Source: Paulinella micropora
Lineage: Eukaryota; Cercozoa; Imbricatea; Euglyphida
Assembly (NCBI GenBank): GCA_009731375.1
Contig: BJOX01000155.1
Location: 665,669 to 729,668 of the forward strand
DNA length: 64,000 bases
Reading direction: 5' to 3'
Of this stretch, positions 1 to 60,250 are shown piece by piece (the first letter of the stretch is position 1; each line of letters begins with the position of its first letter). The notes under the pieces are model-generated. The model was given only the letters and a program-made list of their open reading frames with translations. It did not search any database and was not told where the DNA came from. The translations under genes were made by a program, and so were the position numbers.

Positions 1-30316
<30,316 letters not shown>

Positions 30317-30954
30317 GTCGAAGAGAGCACTTGTCAGCTGGGAGTCCAAGGTTTTTTGGGGCCTGTCGGAAAAGTGGGAATGGTTTTTATACGTTTTTTG
30401 CGGAGCCCATGTTTGCAGAGATTCTTCCCGGGAAAGTACCGCAAAAAGCTCGAGGCATTGCCTTGAATCGACATGAAAATGCCAAGCTTGCTGACAGGCC
30501 CCTTCGGGCTAGTTTTTCTTTTTGCACACTTTTCCTTCCTTCCACCTCCGCGCGCGACTCTAGATGGTCTGGTTTTGATTATGGGTTAGATCCTTGATGG
30601 TTTCCTAGTGGCTGCCAGTACGCAGTGGATACGACACTTCCATCAATTTCAGAAGCGCTATTTCTGTATTCGCTGTGCAGTGCGTTTATAATGTTACGTA
30701 CGCCTGAATATATGTGTGTTTTGCACCCTTGCTATAGACTTGCTATGCGAGTACTTATGCGTGATTGATTGTGTGTATGCTGTACTTGTATAAGCGCATG
30801 CTGATGTATGCATGTTGAGCAACCATTACATTTACATGCTTGCAATGATTGTCTGTCTGCTCTATATATGGTTATGTTATCTTTTATATTTCCTGTACTT
30901 CTGTATTTTTCTTGATCGATATTTATCTTACACCATTCTCTCTCTCTCTCTCAG
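30317..30954. other. Intergenic region between gene 1 and the plus-strand candidate gene
   Basis: Unique sequence, divergent arrangement: gene 1 starts leftward at 30316, the candidate rightward at 31006. ORFs here are short and have no recognisable content. A shared promoter is possible but no motif is diagnostic. 30650-30950 is AT-richer with many TATGT words. Confidence 0.5.
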
Positions 30955-31005
30955 AGATTCAACTGCTCTAGAATCTGAAGCAGCTCGGACAAGGCCTTGC
31001 TTAGG

Positions 31006-33300
<2,295 letters not shown>

Positions 33301-33345
33301 AAATTTAGAAATGCTTTGAGCTTTCAGGTATTCGGGAACATAGGA

Positions 33346-33552
33346 AATGTTCCTAGTTCTTAAGTGCAATGAGCAAGGACTTCAAGCGCTTCGTTCTCAG
33401 TCAATACTGGTGTCCAGAATCTGTATCTTAGCTCATTAGTAAGCTCTTGACGAGGGCTTTCAAATGAGCCACTGCACAAGCGACAGCGCATTGGCTGAGA
33501 TCGAATCACTTGAAGTCATTGCTCGTTGTACTCAAGAACTAGGAACTTCTCA
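33346..33552. mobile_element. MITE-1 copy a, about 210 bp with long terminal inverted repeats
   Basis: Ends read AGGAAATGTTCCTAGTTCTT and AAGAACTAGGAACTTCTC (inverted), and the homology continues inward for about 45 bp. Copies b (54880-55093) and c (58100-58313) are in the opposite orientation. No ORF: a non-autonomous DNA element. Confidence 0.85.
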
Positions 33553-33559
33553 GGGCGGA

Positions 33560-34035
33560 TCTGTCGCCATTAAGAGACGTGCTTAGGGAAATCCTGAGGC
33601 CATGAAGAAGACAGAAAGGCAATACTGAGGCACTGGAGAGGACAAAAAGGCAATATTAAGGCAATGAAGAGTGCAGTTCTACGTCGATGGAGAGCACAGA
33701 AAGGCAAGATTTGAGAGAGCAGAAAGACATCATTGAGGTAATGGAGGGGACGGACGGACGAAGTCTGAGTTAGTGACAGGGACTGAAAGGCTATGTTGAG
33801 GCTAAGGAGAAGGCTATGTTGAGGCAAGGAGAAGGCTCAAATGTATACCAAGGCTACGGGAAGACAAGAAAAAACAATACGGGGGCAATGGAGAGGACAG
33901 GAAAGCGATTCTAAGACAACAGGAAGGAGAAAAAAGCACTGCTGAGGCCATGGCAAGAAGCAAACTGCAACACTGAGGGAAGTGTTTGATGGCGCGAAGG
34001 CAACGCTGAGGCAAGAATCAGGGGTGGCAAGGCAT
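33560..34035. repeat. Imperfect minisatellite, about 38-40-bp unit
   Basis: Variants of GAGGCAATGGAGAGGACAGAAAGGCAATACT repeat about 11 times. The minus strand stays open for 65-85 codons in places; I do not consider these coding. Confidence 0.8.
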
Positions 34036-34540
34036 TTTCAAACGACACAAACGCTCGTTGTCGACGAGCTTGCCTGCGACCGCAAGATTTGCCATCACGC
34101 CACACCTCCCTTTATGCTCTCTCTTTCCACCTACGTGTGTTCTCACTGACTATTTCACGCAGACTCCACCAAGACCACCACAGCTACCACTTACAATAGC
34201 TTATAGTCCACAAAGAGTTATTTGCAAAGTAAGTTTGCCAACCCACAGGGGTTTGTAATTGCTTTTGCACGACCACCTAAACAGTCACCTTACGCTCCTA
34301 ACCAAGTGTCCTACGCACGGCTTTAGGTGACAGAGCACACAGTCTTACCACCACCTCCCTCTCACTTTTAACCAAGTCACAGCAAAGGCACAAGCAGTAT
34401 GTGAGATGTTGTAACTATAGTCTGATGAGGATGATACTAGGAGGCCTCGGGTATATCAGGGTTCAGCGAGAGGCTATTTCACCCACCTAGGGACTGCGGT
34501 CCAAACCACAGAATGGACAGCAAAGCACAGATAAACACAG
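34036..34540. other. Unique intergenic stretch
   Basis: No coding region, splice pair or repeat family recognised. Confidence 0.5.
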
Positions 34541-35405
34541 AATTTAACAATATATACTAATAATGAGAACAATTCCCGCCAGTTCAACTGGGTACCGAAG
34601 TCAAAAAGATGTACCGTCCTGAAATTGACCCACGAAACGTACTGATATGGGTAAACAGGGTAATGGTAAAAAGCCGCTGAGGCTGCCACCAGTACCACAG
34701 ACAGAGAGCAGACTAGCTATTCCCTCTCTGCCTACACCAGCACTAAAAAGGCAACCCTAGAGCTACCTTGCCAGCCTCTCTGTGCAATGCTACTGTTGTG
34801 TCTGTGTGTCTTTCTCCACAAGGAAACTGTGACCACGACGGTTCAACACAACCACGGTACGAGGAACCAAACCGTTCCGAAACACCTTTCTGAGTTGCAC
34901 CACACACTTCCAGCAACCTTAACGGCAATGAGCAACTGATGGTCGTCTGGTCCTCAGAGTCCTGGTCCACCCACCTTGCCCTCACGCTGCACACAAGCAG
35001 AGCAGAGCGTGGGAAGTGTCCGCAGTGATCAGCTGCGGGCACGCAACACAGAAATGCGCACTTTCCTGAACGGTGTCACTTAAGGTAGACCCCACACCCC
35101 TTGAGGGAAGGTCCTTGTCTGCGATCCGTTGCACAGGAAGCGCACCAAGGCGGCTCATCAACCCAATGGACAACGGCCTTCGAAATGCTACTCGTCAAGT
35201 ACCGGCAACCGGGACGTCACCCTCTTTAAGTAGTACCGGTCGTAGACTTCACACACGAAGAATTTAACAATAATGAGAACAATGCCCGCCAGTTCAACTG
35301 AGTACCGAAGTAAAAAAGATGCACCGTCCTGAAATTGACCCACGAAACGTACTGATATGGTTAAAAAGGGTAATGGTAAAAAGCTGGTGCCACCAGTACC
35401 AGAAC
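34541..35405. mobile_element. Possible small element bounded by direct repeats
   Basis: About 145-160 bp around 34541-34700 (core CGCCAGTTCAACTGGGTACC) recurs in the same orientation at 35262-35405 with about 90% identity. The 560 bp between contain no convincing ORF. This is the layout of a terminal-repeat miniature element, but a plain segmental duplication fits too. Confidence 0.4.
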
Positions 35406-35925
35406 AAGTACTACAAATGACTGTATTAATAACCGTACTATCAGTAATAAGAAAATACTCGTAACAGTAACGACTACTATTCACTAATAATTAACTAATG
35501 GTGAACATAGCTGAGGAGGTCGGAAAGGGTCTAATTAATGTCCAATGCCTCTATCTCAAGCTTGTCAAGTGCGGCCGGTGGCACTTTCGGTGGCGAACCC
35601 ACTGGCTCGGGGTAATTTTCACAGTCAAGTCCGGCAGTATCCTCAGGCCTGTTCGGGTCGGGCCGGGGCCCGACTACATAATATTAATACAATGATATTT
35701 GGTCGGAATTCAAGTTCCTCGATGACAGCGATGAGTATTAATAAAAGGTGCCACCGAAGTATATCATCTATCCTCAAGTTCTATTAACATTCATACCTCT
35801 ACAGCAAAAGGGTAAAGTAAAATGGCAACCGACACCGTGATGCCTGTGCAAAAGCTTCCTGGGAACCCAGGTTGGAATATTCAAAGTCATGCCCAAGGTC
35901 TATCAACATTGTCAGAGTCCCTGTG
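35406..35925. other. Unique intergenic stretch
   Basis: No gene or repeat recognised. Confidence 0.5.
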
Positions 35926-35929
35926 ATTA

Positions 35930-36080
35930 TTAATACCAATTGGTAATTTTCGTTACCAATTGGTAACAAAAAAAGTTACCAACTGGTAACGACAATTGTG
36001 CAAGTTTTTGCACAATATTTCCGTCTTTGGATAACACGATTACCAATTGGTGACCAAAATTTACCAATTGGTAACAGTAG
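35930..36080. repeat. Cluster of five TTACCAATTGGTAA palindromes
   Basis: The 14-bp palindrome, or a one- to three-base variant, occurs five times in 150 bp, with a further inverted pair TTGTGCAAG/TTTTTGCACAA between. It could be a protein-binding array or the folded end of a small element. Confidence 0.7.
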
Positions 36081-36317
36081 GATCAGGAACTTAACTACTA
36101 TGTCATCTGAAGGAGTCCAATTTCTGGTGTCCTGGTCTAGCTCAGGTAGTGGTGCGAAGCTGGAAAGCAATTACGTCCAATATGAAAATGAGATACATAA
36201 AGAGTATAGAGCGCAGATGTCTGGTCATTAATTGATATATATTCCATGTACATATTTTACAAAACAACAAAAACACACACAATAATAATAATGATAATAA
36301 TAATAATAATAATAATA

Positions 36318-36512
36318 ATACTATATCTGAGGCGTACTGATGCAGCTAATGGCATATCCTCAACGGACATAAGCCTCCAATACCCTTGTTCGAGGTCCTC
36401 CACCCCCCCGTGTCAGTCTCTCGCCTGATGATCGGGGCCACCGATGGAGCTCCTGAGGGCAAGACTGCACTAAGCCGAGGTTATTCCGCAGTCCCAGCAA
36501 CCTCTTGCAAGA
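36318..36512 (+). mobile_element. Repeat family B, truncated copy with (AAT)n
   Basis: It starts TCTGAGGCGTACTGATGCAG, stops at CAACCTCTTGCAAGAC and passes into (AAT)n. Confidence 0.75.
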
Positions 36513-36534
36513 CAATAATAATAATAATAATAAC

Positions 36535-36595
<61 letters not shown>

Positions 36596-36627
36596 TAATA
36601 ACAACAATAATAACAATAATATTTACT

Positions 36628-37034
36628 ATATCTGAGGCGTACTGATGCAGCTAATGGCATATCCTCAACGGACATAAGCCTCCAATACCCTTGTTCGAGG
36701 TCCTCCACCCCCCCGTGTCAGTCTCTCGCCTGATGATCGGGGCCACCGATGGAGCTCCTGAGGGCAAGACTGCACTAAGCCGAGGTTATTCCGCAGTCCC
36801 AGCAACCTCTTGCAAGACGTCACCGAATGTGCAAGTGCATACACCAAGCGCGGTTGCTAGAGCTGCCTCGAAACCCCACCCATAACAATCTGGTGTCTGC
36901 TGGGTCCTGGGCTATCAACCAGCATATGCGGAGTTTAAGATCTTTTACGCGCGCAACGACCCTCCTCCCCAGCATCTACCACCAAAGGGTTATGAGTTGG
37001 CGTCACAGTTTAACGCCTTGAGGCCATTGGGCTG
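36628..37034 (+). mobile_element. Repeat family B, full copy with (AAT)n tail
   Basis: About 405 bp from TCTGAGGCGTACTGATGCAG to CATTGGGCTGAATAA, then 190 bp of (AAT)n. Nearly identical to 49642-50045. It contains GTTCGAGGTCC about 50 bp after TGATGCAGCTAATGG, a spacing like Pol III B and A boxes, but the match is weak. Confidence 0.78.
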
Positions 37035-37070
37035 AATAACAATAATAATAACAATAATAATAACAACAAC

Positions 37071-37111
<41 letters not shown>

Positions 37112-37125
37112 TAACCAACAACAAC

Positions 37126-37163
<38 letters not shown>

Positions 37164-37183
37164 TAATAATAGTAATAATAGTA

Positions 37184-37214
<31 letters not shown>

Positions 37215-37557
37215 TGATAGTAATAATAATGATAGTAATAATAATGATAATAATGATAATAATAATGGTAACAAGAAGAAGAGGAAGGAGAAGAGGAAGG
37301 AGAAGAGGAAGGAGAAGAGGAAGGAGAAGAGGAAGGAGAAGAGGAAGGAGAAGAGGAAGGAGAAGAGGAAGGAGAAGANNNNNNNNNNNNNNNNNNNNNN
37401 NNNNNNNNNNNNNNNNNNNNNNNNNNNNNNNNNNNNNNNNNNNNNNNNNNNNNNNNNNNNNNNNNNNNNNNNNNNNNNNNNNNNNNNNNNNNNNNNNNNN
37501 AAGAAGAAGAAGAAGAAGAAGAAGAAGAAGAAGAAGAAGAAGAAGAAGAAGAAGAAG

Positions 37558-37589
<32 letters not shown>

Positions 37590-37640
37590 GTAGTAGTAGT
37601 AGTAGTAGAAGAAGAAGAAGAAGTAGAAGTAGAAGTAGAA

Positions 37641-37698
<58 letters not shown>

Positions 37699-37770
37699 AA
37701 GAAGAAGAAGAAGAAGAAGAAGAAGAAGAAGAAGAAGAAGAAGAAGAAGAAGAAGAAACAGAAAGGGAAA
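37035..37770. repeat. (AAT)n, (GAA)n, (GTA)n arrays with N gap
   Basis: Gap at 37379-37500. Confidence 0.95.
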
Positions 37771-37797
37771 TAATCATTGTTTTTAACTTTCAATTTT

Positions 37798-37826
37798 CAT
37801 TTTATTTTACTTTATTTTATTTTATC
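37798..37826 (-). terminator. Poly(A) signal-rich 3' flank of the acidic exon
   Basis: Just downstream of the TAA at 37842-37840 the minus strand has overlapping AATAAA hexamers within about 45 bp. Confidence 0.6.
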
Positions 37827-37839
37827 TTGATTTTAAAGT

Positions 37840-38280
37840 TTAAATGAGCTTCTTTTTCCTACTGCGGCCTGTAGAACGCCCCCAGAAAATCCCCGACCCG
37901 TCTTCGATGACAACTTCTCTCTTGGCGACTTTGCTCTTTACACTCTGTTTTTCTTCCTTTTCCTCTTCTTCCTCCCCCTCCTCCTCTTTATCTTCATCCA
38001 AAAACTCCTCGCCCTCTTCCTCATCGTACTCGCCAGACTCCTCCTCCTCCTCCTCCTCCTCCTCTTCCTCCTCCCCCTCCCCCTCCCCATCAACCTCCTC
38101 ACCATCATCAAACATCTCCTCTTCCCCATCATAGCTTTCCTCTCCCTCGTCCATGGTGGCAGCCTCATCGTCATAGATCTCGCCTGCATCCTCCTCCCAC
38201 ACCTCCTCCTGCATGTCGCTTCGTTCTCCGTTCAAACCCTCGTTCAGGATCTGAATAAGCTCCTTGCGGCCCATGTTTTT
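37840..38280 (-). CDS. Terminal exon with a long acidic tail
   Basis: 441 bp, 147 codons to TAA, acceptor TGTGCAG|. It begins KNMGRKELIQILNEGLNGER, continues as a highly acidic Glu/Asp tract (about 100 residues) and ends with a basic VVIEDGSGIFWGRSTGRSRK and KKLI. The frame is clear, with a good stop and AATAAA. It is either the C-terminal extension of the EngB gene 6 kb upstream on the same strand, which would be unusual for that family, or the end of another gene. Copies of its start lie at 38628-38664 (ELIQILNDGLNA) and 38742-38770 (acceptor + KNMGR). Confidence 0.85.
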   Translation of the reverse strand, partial: KNMGRKELIQILNEGLNGERSDMQEEVWEEDAGEIYDDEAATMDEGEESYDGEEEMFDDGEEVDGEGEGEEEEEEEEEEEESGEYDEEEGEEFLDEDKEEEGEEEEEKEEKQSVKSKVAKREVVIEDGSGIFWGRSTGRSRKKKLI

Positions 38281-38281
38281 C

Positions 38282-38577
38282 TGCACATACATACATACAT
38301 ACATACATACATACATACATACATACATACATACATACATACGTACGTACGTAGATATACGTACATACATACATACATACATACATACATACGTACGTAC
38401 GTAGATATACGTACATACATACATACATACATGCATACATGCATACATACATACATGCAGGATAGAAATTAATGAATAAGTAAGTAAATAAGTCAATAGC
38501 TAGATAAATTAAGAAACAGATAAATAAAATAGGGAACGTGAATAGGGAAAGTGAATAGTATAACAAATAAGCTAATG

Positions 38578-38609
<32 letters not shown>

Positions 38610-38760
38610 TATGTATGTATGCATTCAAGCCGTCGTTCAGAATCTGAATCAATTCGTATGTATGTATGCATGCGTGTATGTATGTATGTATGTATGTATG
38701 TATGTATGTATGTATGGTGTGTGTGTATGTATGTACGCATGTATTCAAGCGACCCATGTT
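38282..38760. repeat. (CATA)n / (GTAT)n with copies of the acidic exon's first codons
   Basis: See the acidic exon. (CATA)n at 38282-38455, (GTAT)n at 38576-38750; opposite orientation, may fold back. Confidence 0.9.
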
Positions 38761-38803
38761 TTTCTACAGAAGTACATAAATAAATAAGCAAGTTAGTAAA
38801 TAC

Positions 38804-38837
38804 CTGATAGTATTGTGGAATTTAATTATGCAGATGG
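38804..38837 (-). CDS. Possible exon ICIIKFHNTI
   Basis: Acceptor ACCCGAG|, donor ATCAG|GTATTT, 34 bp. Its phase does not fit the acidic exon, so it may be spurious or the chain incomplete. Confidence 0.35.
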
Positions 38838-38844
38838 CTCGGGT

Positions 38845-40680
<1,836 letters not shown>

Positions 40681-40724
40681 CTTGATGGAGTAGTATACAT
40701 AAGGTACGTCCTGTCCGTATAGCT
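40681..40724 (-). CDS. Exon [13 protein letters not shown], gene 2 or its downstream neighbour
   Basis: 44 bp, acceptor TTGTCCAG|, donor ATCAAG|GTCACCTATC (phase 2 to 0). It encodes [14 protein letters not shown]. The intron enters (TATC)n. Confidence 0.6.
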
Positions 40725-40808
40725 CTGGACAAGAAAACAATAACATTAATAAACACGCTTGAACCATGTATGAATGAATCAATAGTGTTGTAAATAGTAG
40801 TAGTAGTA

Positions 40809-40857
<49 letters not shown>

Positions 40858-40859
<2 letters not shown>

Positions 40860-40916
40860 GTGCTTCTCTGTCAATGGCTGATGCATTTCTGCACATGCGC
40901 CTCCATCGTCTCACCC
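40858..40916 (-). mobile_element. tRNA-derived SINE, tail part, cut by a gap
   Basis: Ends GCCATTGACAGAGAAGCACT then (ATT)n on the minus strand; the gap starts at 40917. Confidence 0.75.
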
Positions 40917-41068
40917 NNNNNNNNNNNNNNNNNNNNNNNNNNNNNNNNNNNNNNNNNNNNNNNNNNNNNNNNNNNNNNNNNNNNNNNNNNNNNNNNNNNN
41001 NNNNNNNNNNNNNNNNNNNNNNNNNNNNNNNNNNNNNNNNNNNNNNNNNNNNNNNNNNNNNNNNNNNN

Positions 41069-41124
<56 letters not shown>

Positions 41125-41159
41125 GTAATAATAACAATAATAATAACAATAATCATAAT

Positions 41160-41426
41160 AGTGCTTCTCTGTCAATGGCTGATGCATTTCTGCACATGCG
41201 CCTCCATCGTCTCACCCGTGAGGGGAGTACGAAGAATTGACGATAAGCTCTAATGACACCCCCGCAAGGGCAGTTCCAACACTTCCAGACGGGCCGGTAT
41301 GTTCAATGAAAATACTGGTCCAGACGGATCGGTATGTTCAATGAAAATACTGGTGGCACCGACGGGAATCGAACTGGCGACAGGGCCCAGATGGTAGAAC
41401 TTGACCACTGGGCTATCACGGTGTCC

Positions 41427-41427
<1 letters not shown>
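41160..41427 (-). mobile_element. tRNA-derived SINE, full copy
   Basis: On the minus strand the head GGACACCGTGATAGCCCAGT carries an A box (TAGCCCAGTGG). About 40 bp on is a B box (AGTTCGATTCCCG) and a tRNA-like 3' side ending GGTGCCACCA. A 150-bp body and an (ATT)n tail follow. One body segment of about 33 bp (GGTATGTTCAATGAAAATAC) is duplicated in this copy. Other copies: 41531-41763, 43493-43677, 47457-47689 and 47962-48026. Confidence 0.85.
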
Positions 41428-41465
<38 letters not shown>

Positions 41466-41495
41466 TTAATGATGATGATGATGATGATGATGATG

Positions 41496-41530
<35 letters not shown>

Positions 41531-41531
<1 letters not shown>

Positions 41532-41762
41532 GTGCTTCTCTGTCAATGGCTGATGCAAATCTGCACATGCGCCTCCATCGTCTCACCCGTGAGGGGAGTA
41601 CGAAAAATTGACGATAGGCTCTAATGACACCCCCGCACGGGCAGTTCCAACACTTCCAGACGGACCGGTATGTTCAATGAAAATACTGGTGGCACCGACG
41701 GGAATCGAACTGGCGACAGGGCCCAGTTGGTAGAACTTGACCACTGGGCTATCACGGTGTCC

Positions 41763-41763
<1 letters not shown>
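41531..41763 (-). mobile_element. tRNA-derived SINE copy
   Basis: Same head, boxes and (ATT)n tail, without the 33-bp internal duplication. Confidence 0.85.
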
Positions 41764-41838
<75 letters not shown>

Positions 41839-41912
41839 TAATAATAATAATAATAACAATAATAATAATAACAATAATAATAATAATAACAACCATAATA
41901 ATAATAATAATA

Positions 41913-41958
<46 letters not shown>

Positions 41959-42008
41959 GTTTCTTTGTATGAATTTTAGGAAATAATAATGCGGATGGTG
42001 CGCGCTCC

Positions 42009-42088
<80 letters not shown>

Positions 42089-42136
42089 TTTTTTTCTTTA
42101 TATGAATTTTAGGCAATAGTAATGCGGATGGTGCGC

Positions 42137-42190
<54 letters not shown>
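41764..42190. repeat. (AAT)n and (CTAT)n with two short GCGGATGGTGCGC copies
   Basis: The 40-bp words at 41985-42010 and 42105-42137 are copies of the edge of the 42203-42270 block. Confidence 0.85.
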
Positions 42191-42196
<6 letters not shown>

Positions 42197-42202
42197 TTTC
42201 TT

Positions 42203-42270
42203 TATGAATTTCAGGCAATACCAATGCGGATGGTGCGCGCTCCAAGGCGCGCTCCAAGGCATCCAGGTTA
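42203..42270 (-). CDS. Possible EngB exon LDALERALERAPSALVLPEI
   Basis: The minus strand reads LDALERALERAPSALVLPEI then HKEK, and a donor CGCATTG|GTATTG exists inside it. Two relics lie just downstream. It would suit the region after G4 of an EngB protein, but no acceptor is visible at its 5' side because (AAT)n begins there. Confidence 0.4.
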
Positions 42271-42282
42271 ATGATAATAATG

Positions 42283-42330
<48 letters not shown>

Positions 42331-42345
42331 GTGATAATAATAATA

Positions 42346-42394
<49 letters not shown>

Positions 42395-42411
42395 TAATAA
42401 TGATAATAATA

Positions 42412-42452
<41 letters not shown>

Positions 42453-42455
42453 ATA

Positions 42456-43491
42456 TTTGAGGCGTACTGATGCAGCTAATGGCATATCCTCAACGGACAT
42501 AAGCCTCCAATACCCTTGTTCGAGGTCCTCCACCCCCCCTGTNNNNNNNNNNNNNNNNNNNNNNNNNNNNNNNNNNNNNNNNNNNNNNNNNNNNNNNNNN
42601 NNNNNNNNNNNNNNNNNNNNNNNNNNNNNNNNNNNNNNNNNNNNNNNNNNNNNNNNNNNNNNNNNNNNNNNNNNNNNNNNNNNNNNNNNNNNNNNNNNNN
42701 NNNNNNNNNNNNNNNNNNNNNNNNNNNNNNNNNNNNNNNNNNNNNNNNNNNNNNNNNNNNNNNNNNNNNNNNNNNNNNNNNNNNNNNNNNNNNNNNNNNN
42801 NNNNNNNNNNNNNNNNNNNNNNNNNNNNNNNNNNNNNNNNNNNNNNNNNNNNNNNNNNNNNNNNNNNNNNNNNNNNNNNNNNNNNNNNNNNNNNNNNNNN
42901 NNNNNNNNNNNNNNNNNNNNNNNNNNNNNNNNNNNNNNNNNNNNNNNNNNNNNNNNNNNNNNNNNNNNNNNNNNNNNNNNNNNNNNNNNNNNNNNNNNNN
43001 NNNNNNNNNNNNNNNNNNNNNNNNNNNNNNNNNNNNNNNNNNNNNNNNNNNNNNNNNNNNNNNNNNNNNNNNNNNNNNNNNNNNNNNNNNNNNNNNNNNN
43101 NNNNNNNNNNNNNNNNNNNNNNNNNNNNNNNNNNNNNNNNNNNNNNNNNNNNNNNNNNNNNNNNNNNNNNNNNNNNNNNNNNNNNNNNNNNNNNNNNNNN
43201 NNNNNNNNNNNNNNNNNNNNNNNNNNNNNNNNNNNNNNNNNNNNNNNNNNNNNNNNNNNNNNNNNNNNNNNNNNNNNNNNNNNNNNNNNNNNNNNNNNNN
43301 NNNNNNNNNNNNNNNNNNNNNNNNNNNNNNNNNNNNNNNNNNNNNNNNNNNNNNNNNNNNNNNNNNNNNNNNNNNNNNNNNNNNNNNNNNNNNNNNNNNN
43401 NNNNNNNNNNNNNNNNNNNNNNNNNNNNNNNNNNNNNNNNNNNNNNNNNNNNNNNNNNNNNNNNNNNNNNNNNNNNNNNNNNNNNNNNNNN
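42456..43491. other. Start of family B copy and a 949-base assembly gap
   Basis: Family B begins at 42456 and is cut by the gap at 42543-43491. Confidence 0.8.
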
Positions 43492-43492
43492 T

Positions 43493-43677
43493 AAGCTCTA
43501 ATGACACCCCCGCAAGGGCAGTTCCAACACTTCCAGACGGGCCGGTATGTTCAATGAAAATACTGGTCCAGAAATAGACCGGTATGTTCAATGAAAATAC
43601 TGGTGGCACCGACGGGAATCGAACTGGCGACAGGGCCCAGATGGTAGAACTTGACCACTGGGCTATCACGGTGTCCA
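43493..43677 (-). mobile_element. tRNA-derived SINE copy, tail lost in gap
   Basis: Head, A box, B box and the internal duplicated GGTATGTTCAATGAAAATAC are present. Confidence 0.82.
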
Positions 43678-43777
43678 AATAATAGTAATAATAGTAATAA
43701 TAATAATAAAAGAAAAAAGGTTGGTAGGTAGGTTGGTAGGTAGGTCGATTGGTAGATGGATAGATAGATAGACTCAT

Positions 43778-43908
<131 letters not shown>

Positions 43909-43911
43909 GGA

Positions 43912-43942
<31 letters not shown>

Positions 43943-43976
43943 CTACATAGACAGCTAGATAGATAGTTAGCTATAC

Positions 43977-58800
<14,824 letters not shown>

Positions 58801-58802
58801 CT

Positions 58803-58845
58803 GGACACACACACACACACACACACACACAGCAACAGCAGCATA

Positions 58846-58924
<79 letters not shown>

Positions 58925-59043
58925 AGATCGATCTTTGTTCTACGCTTGTTGTTAGCGTTGGTGCGGTTCTGGACACACACACACACACACACAGAGCAAC
59001 AGTAGCATACTATCTATCTATTTATTTATCTATCAATCTATCC

Positions 59044-59107
<64 letters not shown>
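58803..59107. repeat. (CA)n, (CTAT)n and an EngB first-exon copy
   Basis: Upstream of the EngB exon at 58699; the copy is at 58925-58975. Confidence 0.9.
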
Positions 59108-59562
59108 CATCTGTCGACAGACAGAGAATTAGGGGATGGTGTGGGTGTGCTGGGCCCGTGGTGGGGTGCCTTATGTGTGCCTAGCCATACGCCTATAAGT
59201 CACATGCCGAAATAGCGACGGGAAGCACAATCCTGTTCCCTCAGGGTGCCCTTTCTCGCTTGTTGAGCCCGGAATAAAACCCACAGTGCTCTGTCGGTTT
59301 ATACTAGACTGTCGAACAGTCTCGAAACTCCATCTGCTTACTGGGCCCTCTGTAATGGAGGTGGGAGCTCGTTCTGCAAGGGGCGCTTTATGGAACGAGC
59401 CCTGGCCCCGCCTGGTACTAGGGAGCTTTGGTATTGCCTGTATCAGTCCCTTCCGTGCAAACATCACGGCTTAGCTGGGCATCGGGTTAATACTTTACCC
59501 ACAGACTTCCTGGTTGACGAAATCAGAAGCTCCTTTTTTCTGACATTAGTCGATATTTCATA
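59107..59562. mobile_element. 540-bp element, inverted, 5' truncated
   Basis: Over 95% identical to the reverse of 11795-12240. Confidence 0.78.
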
Positions 59563-59564
59563 TA

Positions 59565-59593
59565 TCTATCTACCTACCTACCTACCTACCTAC

Positions 59594-59648
<55 letters not shown>

Positions 59649-59667
59649 CTATCTGTCTATCTGTCTG

Positions 59668-59710
<43 letters not shown>

Positions 59711-59770
59711 CAGATCGATCCTTGTTCTACGCTTGTTGTTAGCGCTGCTGCAGTTCGGACACACACACAG

Positions 59771-59802
<32 letters not shown>

Positions 59803-59812
59803 CAGCAGCATA

Positions 59813-59888
<76 letters not shown>

Positions 59889-59939
59889 GACAAAGAGCAG
59901 CAACAGCAGCGACAGTGACAAAGACACTGTGACAATCAC

Positions 59940-59978
<39 letters not shown>

Positions 59979-59981
59979 CCT

Positions 59982-60026
<45 letters not shown>

Positions 60027-60190
60027 ATATCTATCTATCTATCTATCTATCTATCCACAAGAATCATCGCAATACCAGCGAGCACTATCTATCTATATAC
60101 ATACAAACATACATACATACATACATCTATCATAGTTCTAACACTAATTGACGCAGAGGTCGCCTTGTTGAAAAGATTGTAAGTGTTCTA

Positions 60191-60248
<58 letters not shown>

Positions 60249-60250
60249 AC
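59565..60250. repeat. (CTAT)n with short unique islands
   Basis: Third EngB first-exon copy at 59708-59757; islands at 59888-59940, 60055-60090 and 60130-60190 without a clear exon. Confidence 0.9.

Noticed and set aside
34743-35042. Minus ORF of 99 codons starting MPAADHCGHFPRS
   Set aside because: Low-complexity-free but no homology recognised, no splice or start context, and it lies between two direct repeats; probably chance.
42271-43777. ORFs of 350-430 codons made mostly of X
   Set aside because: They span the 949-base assembly gap.
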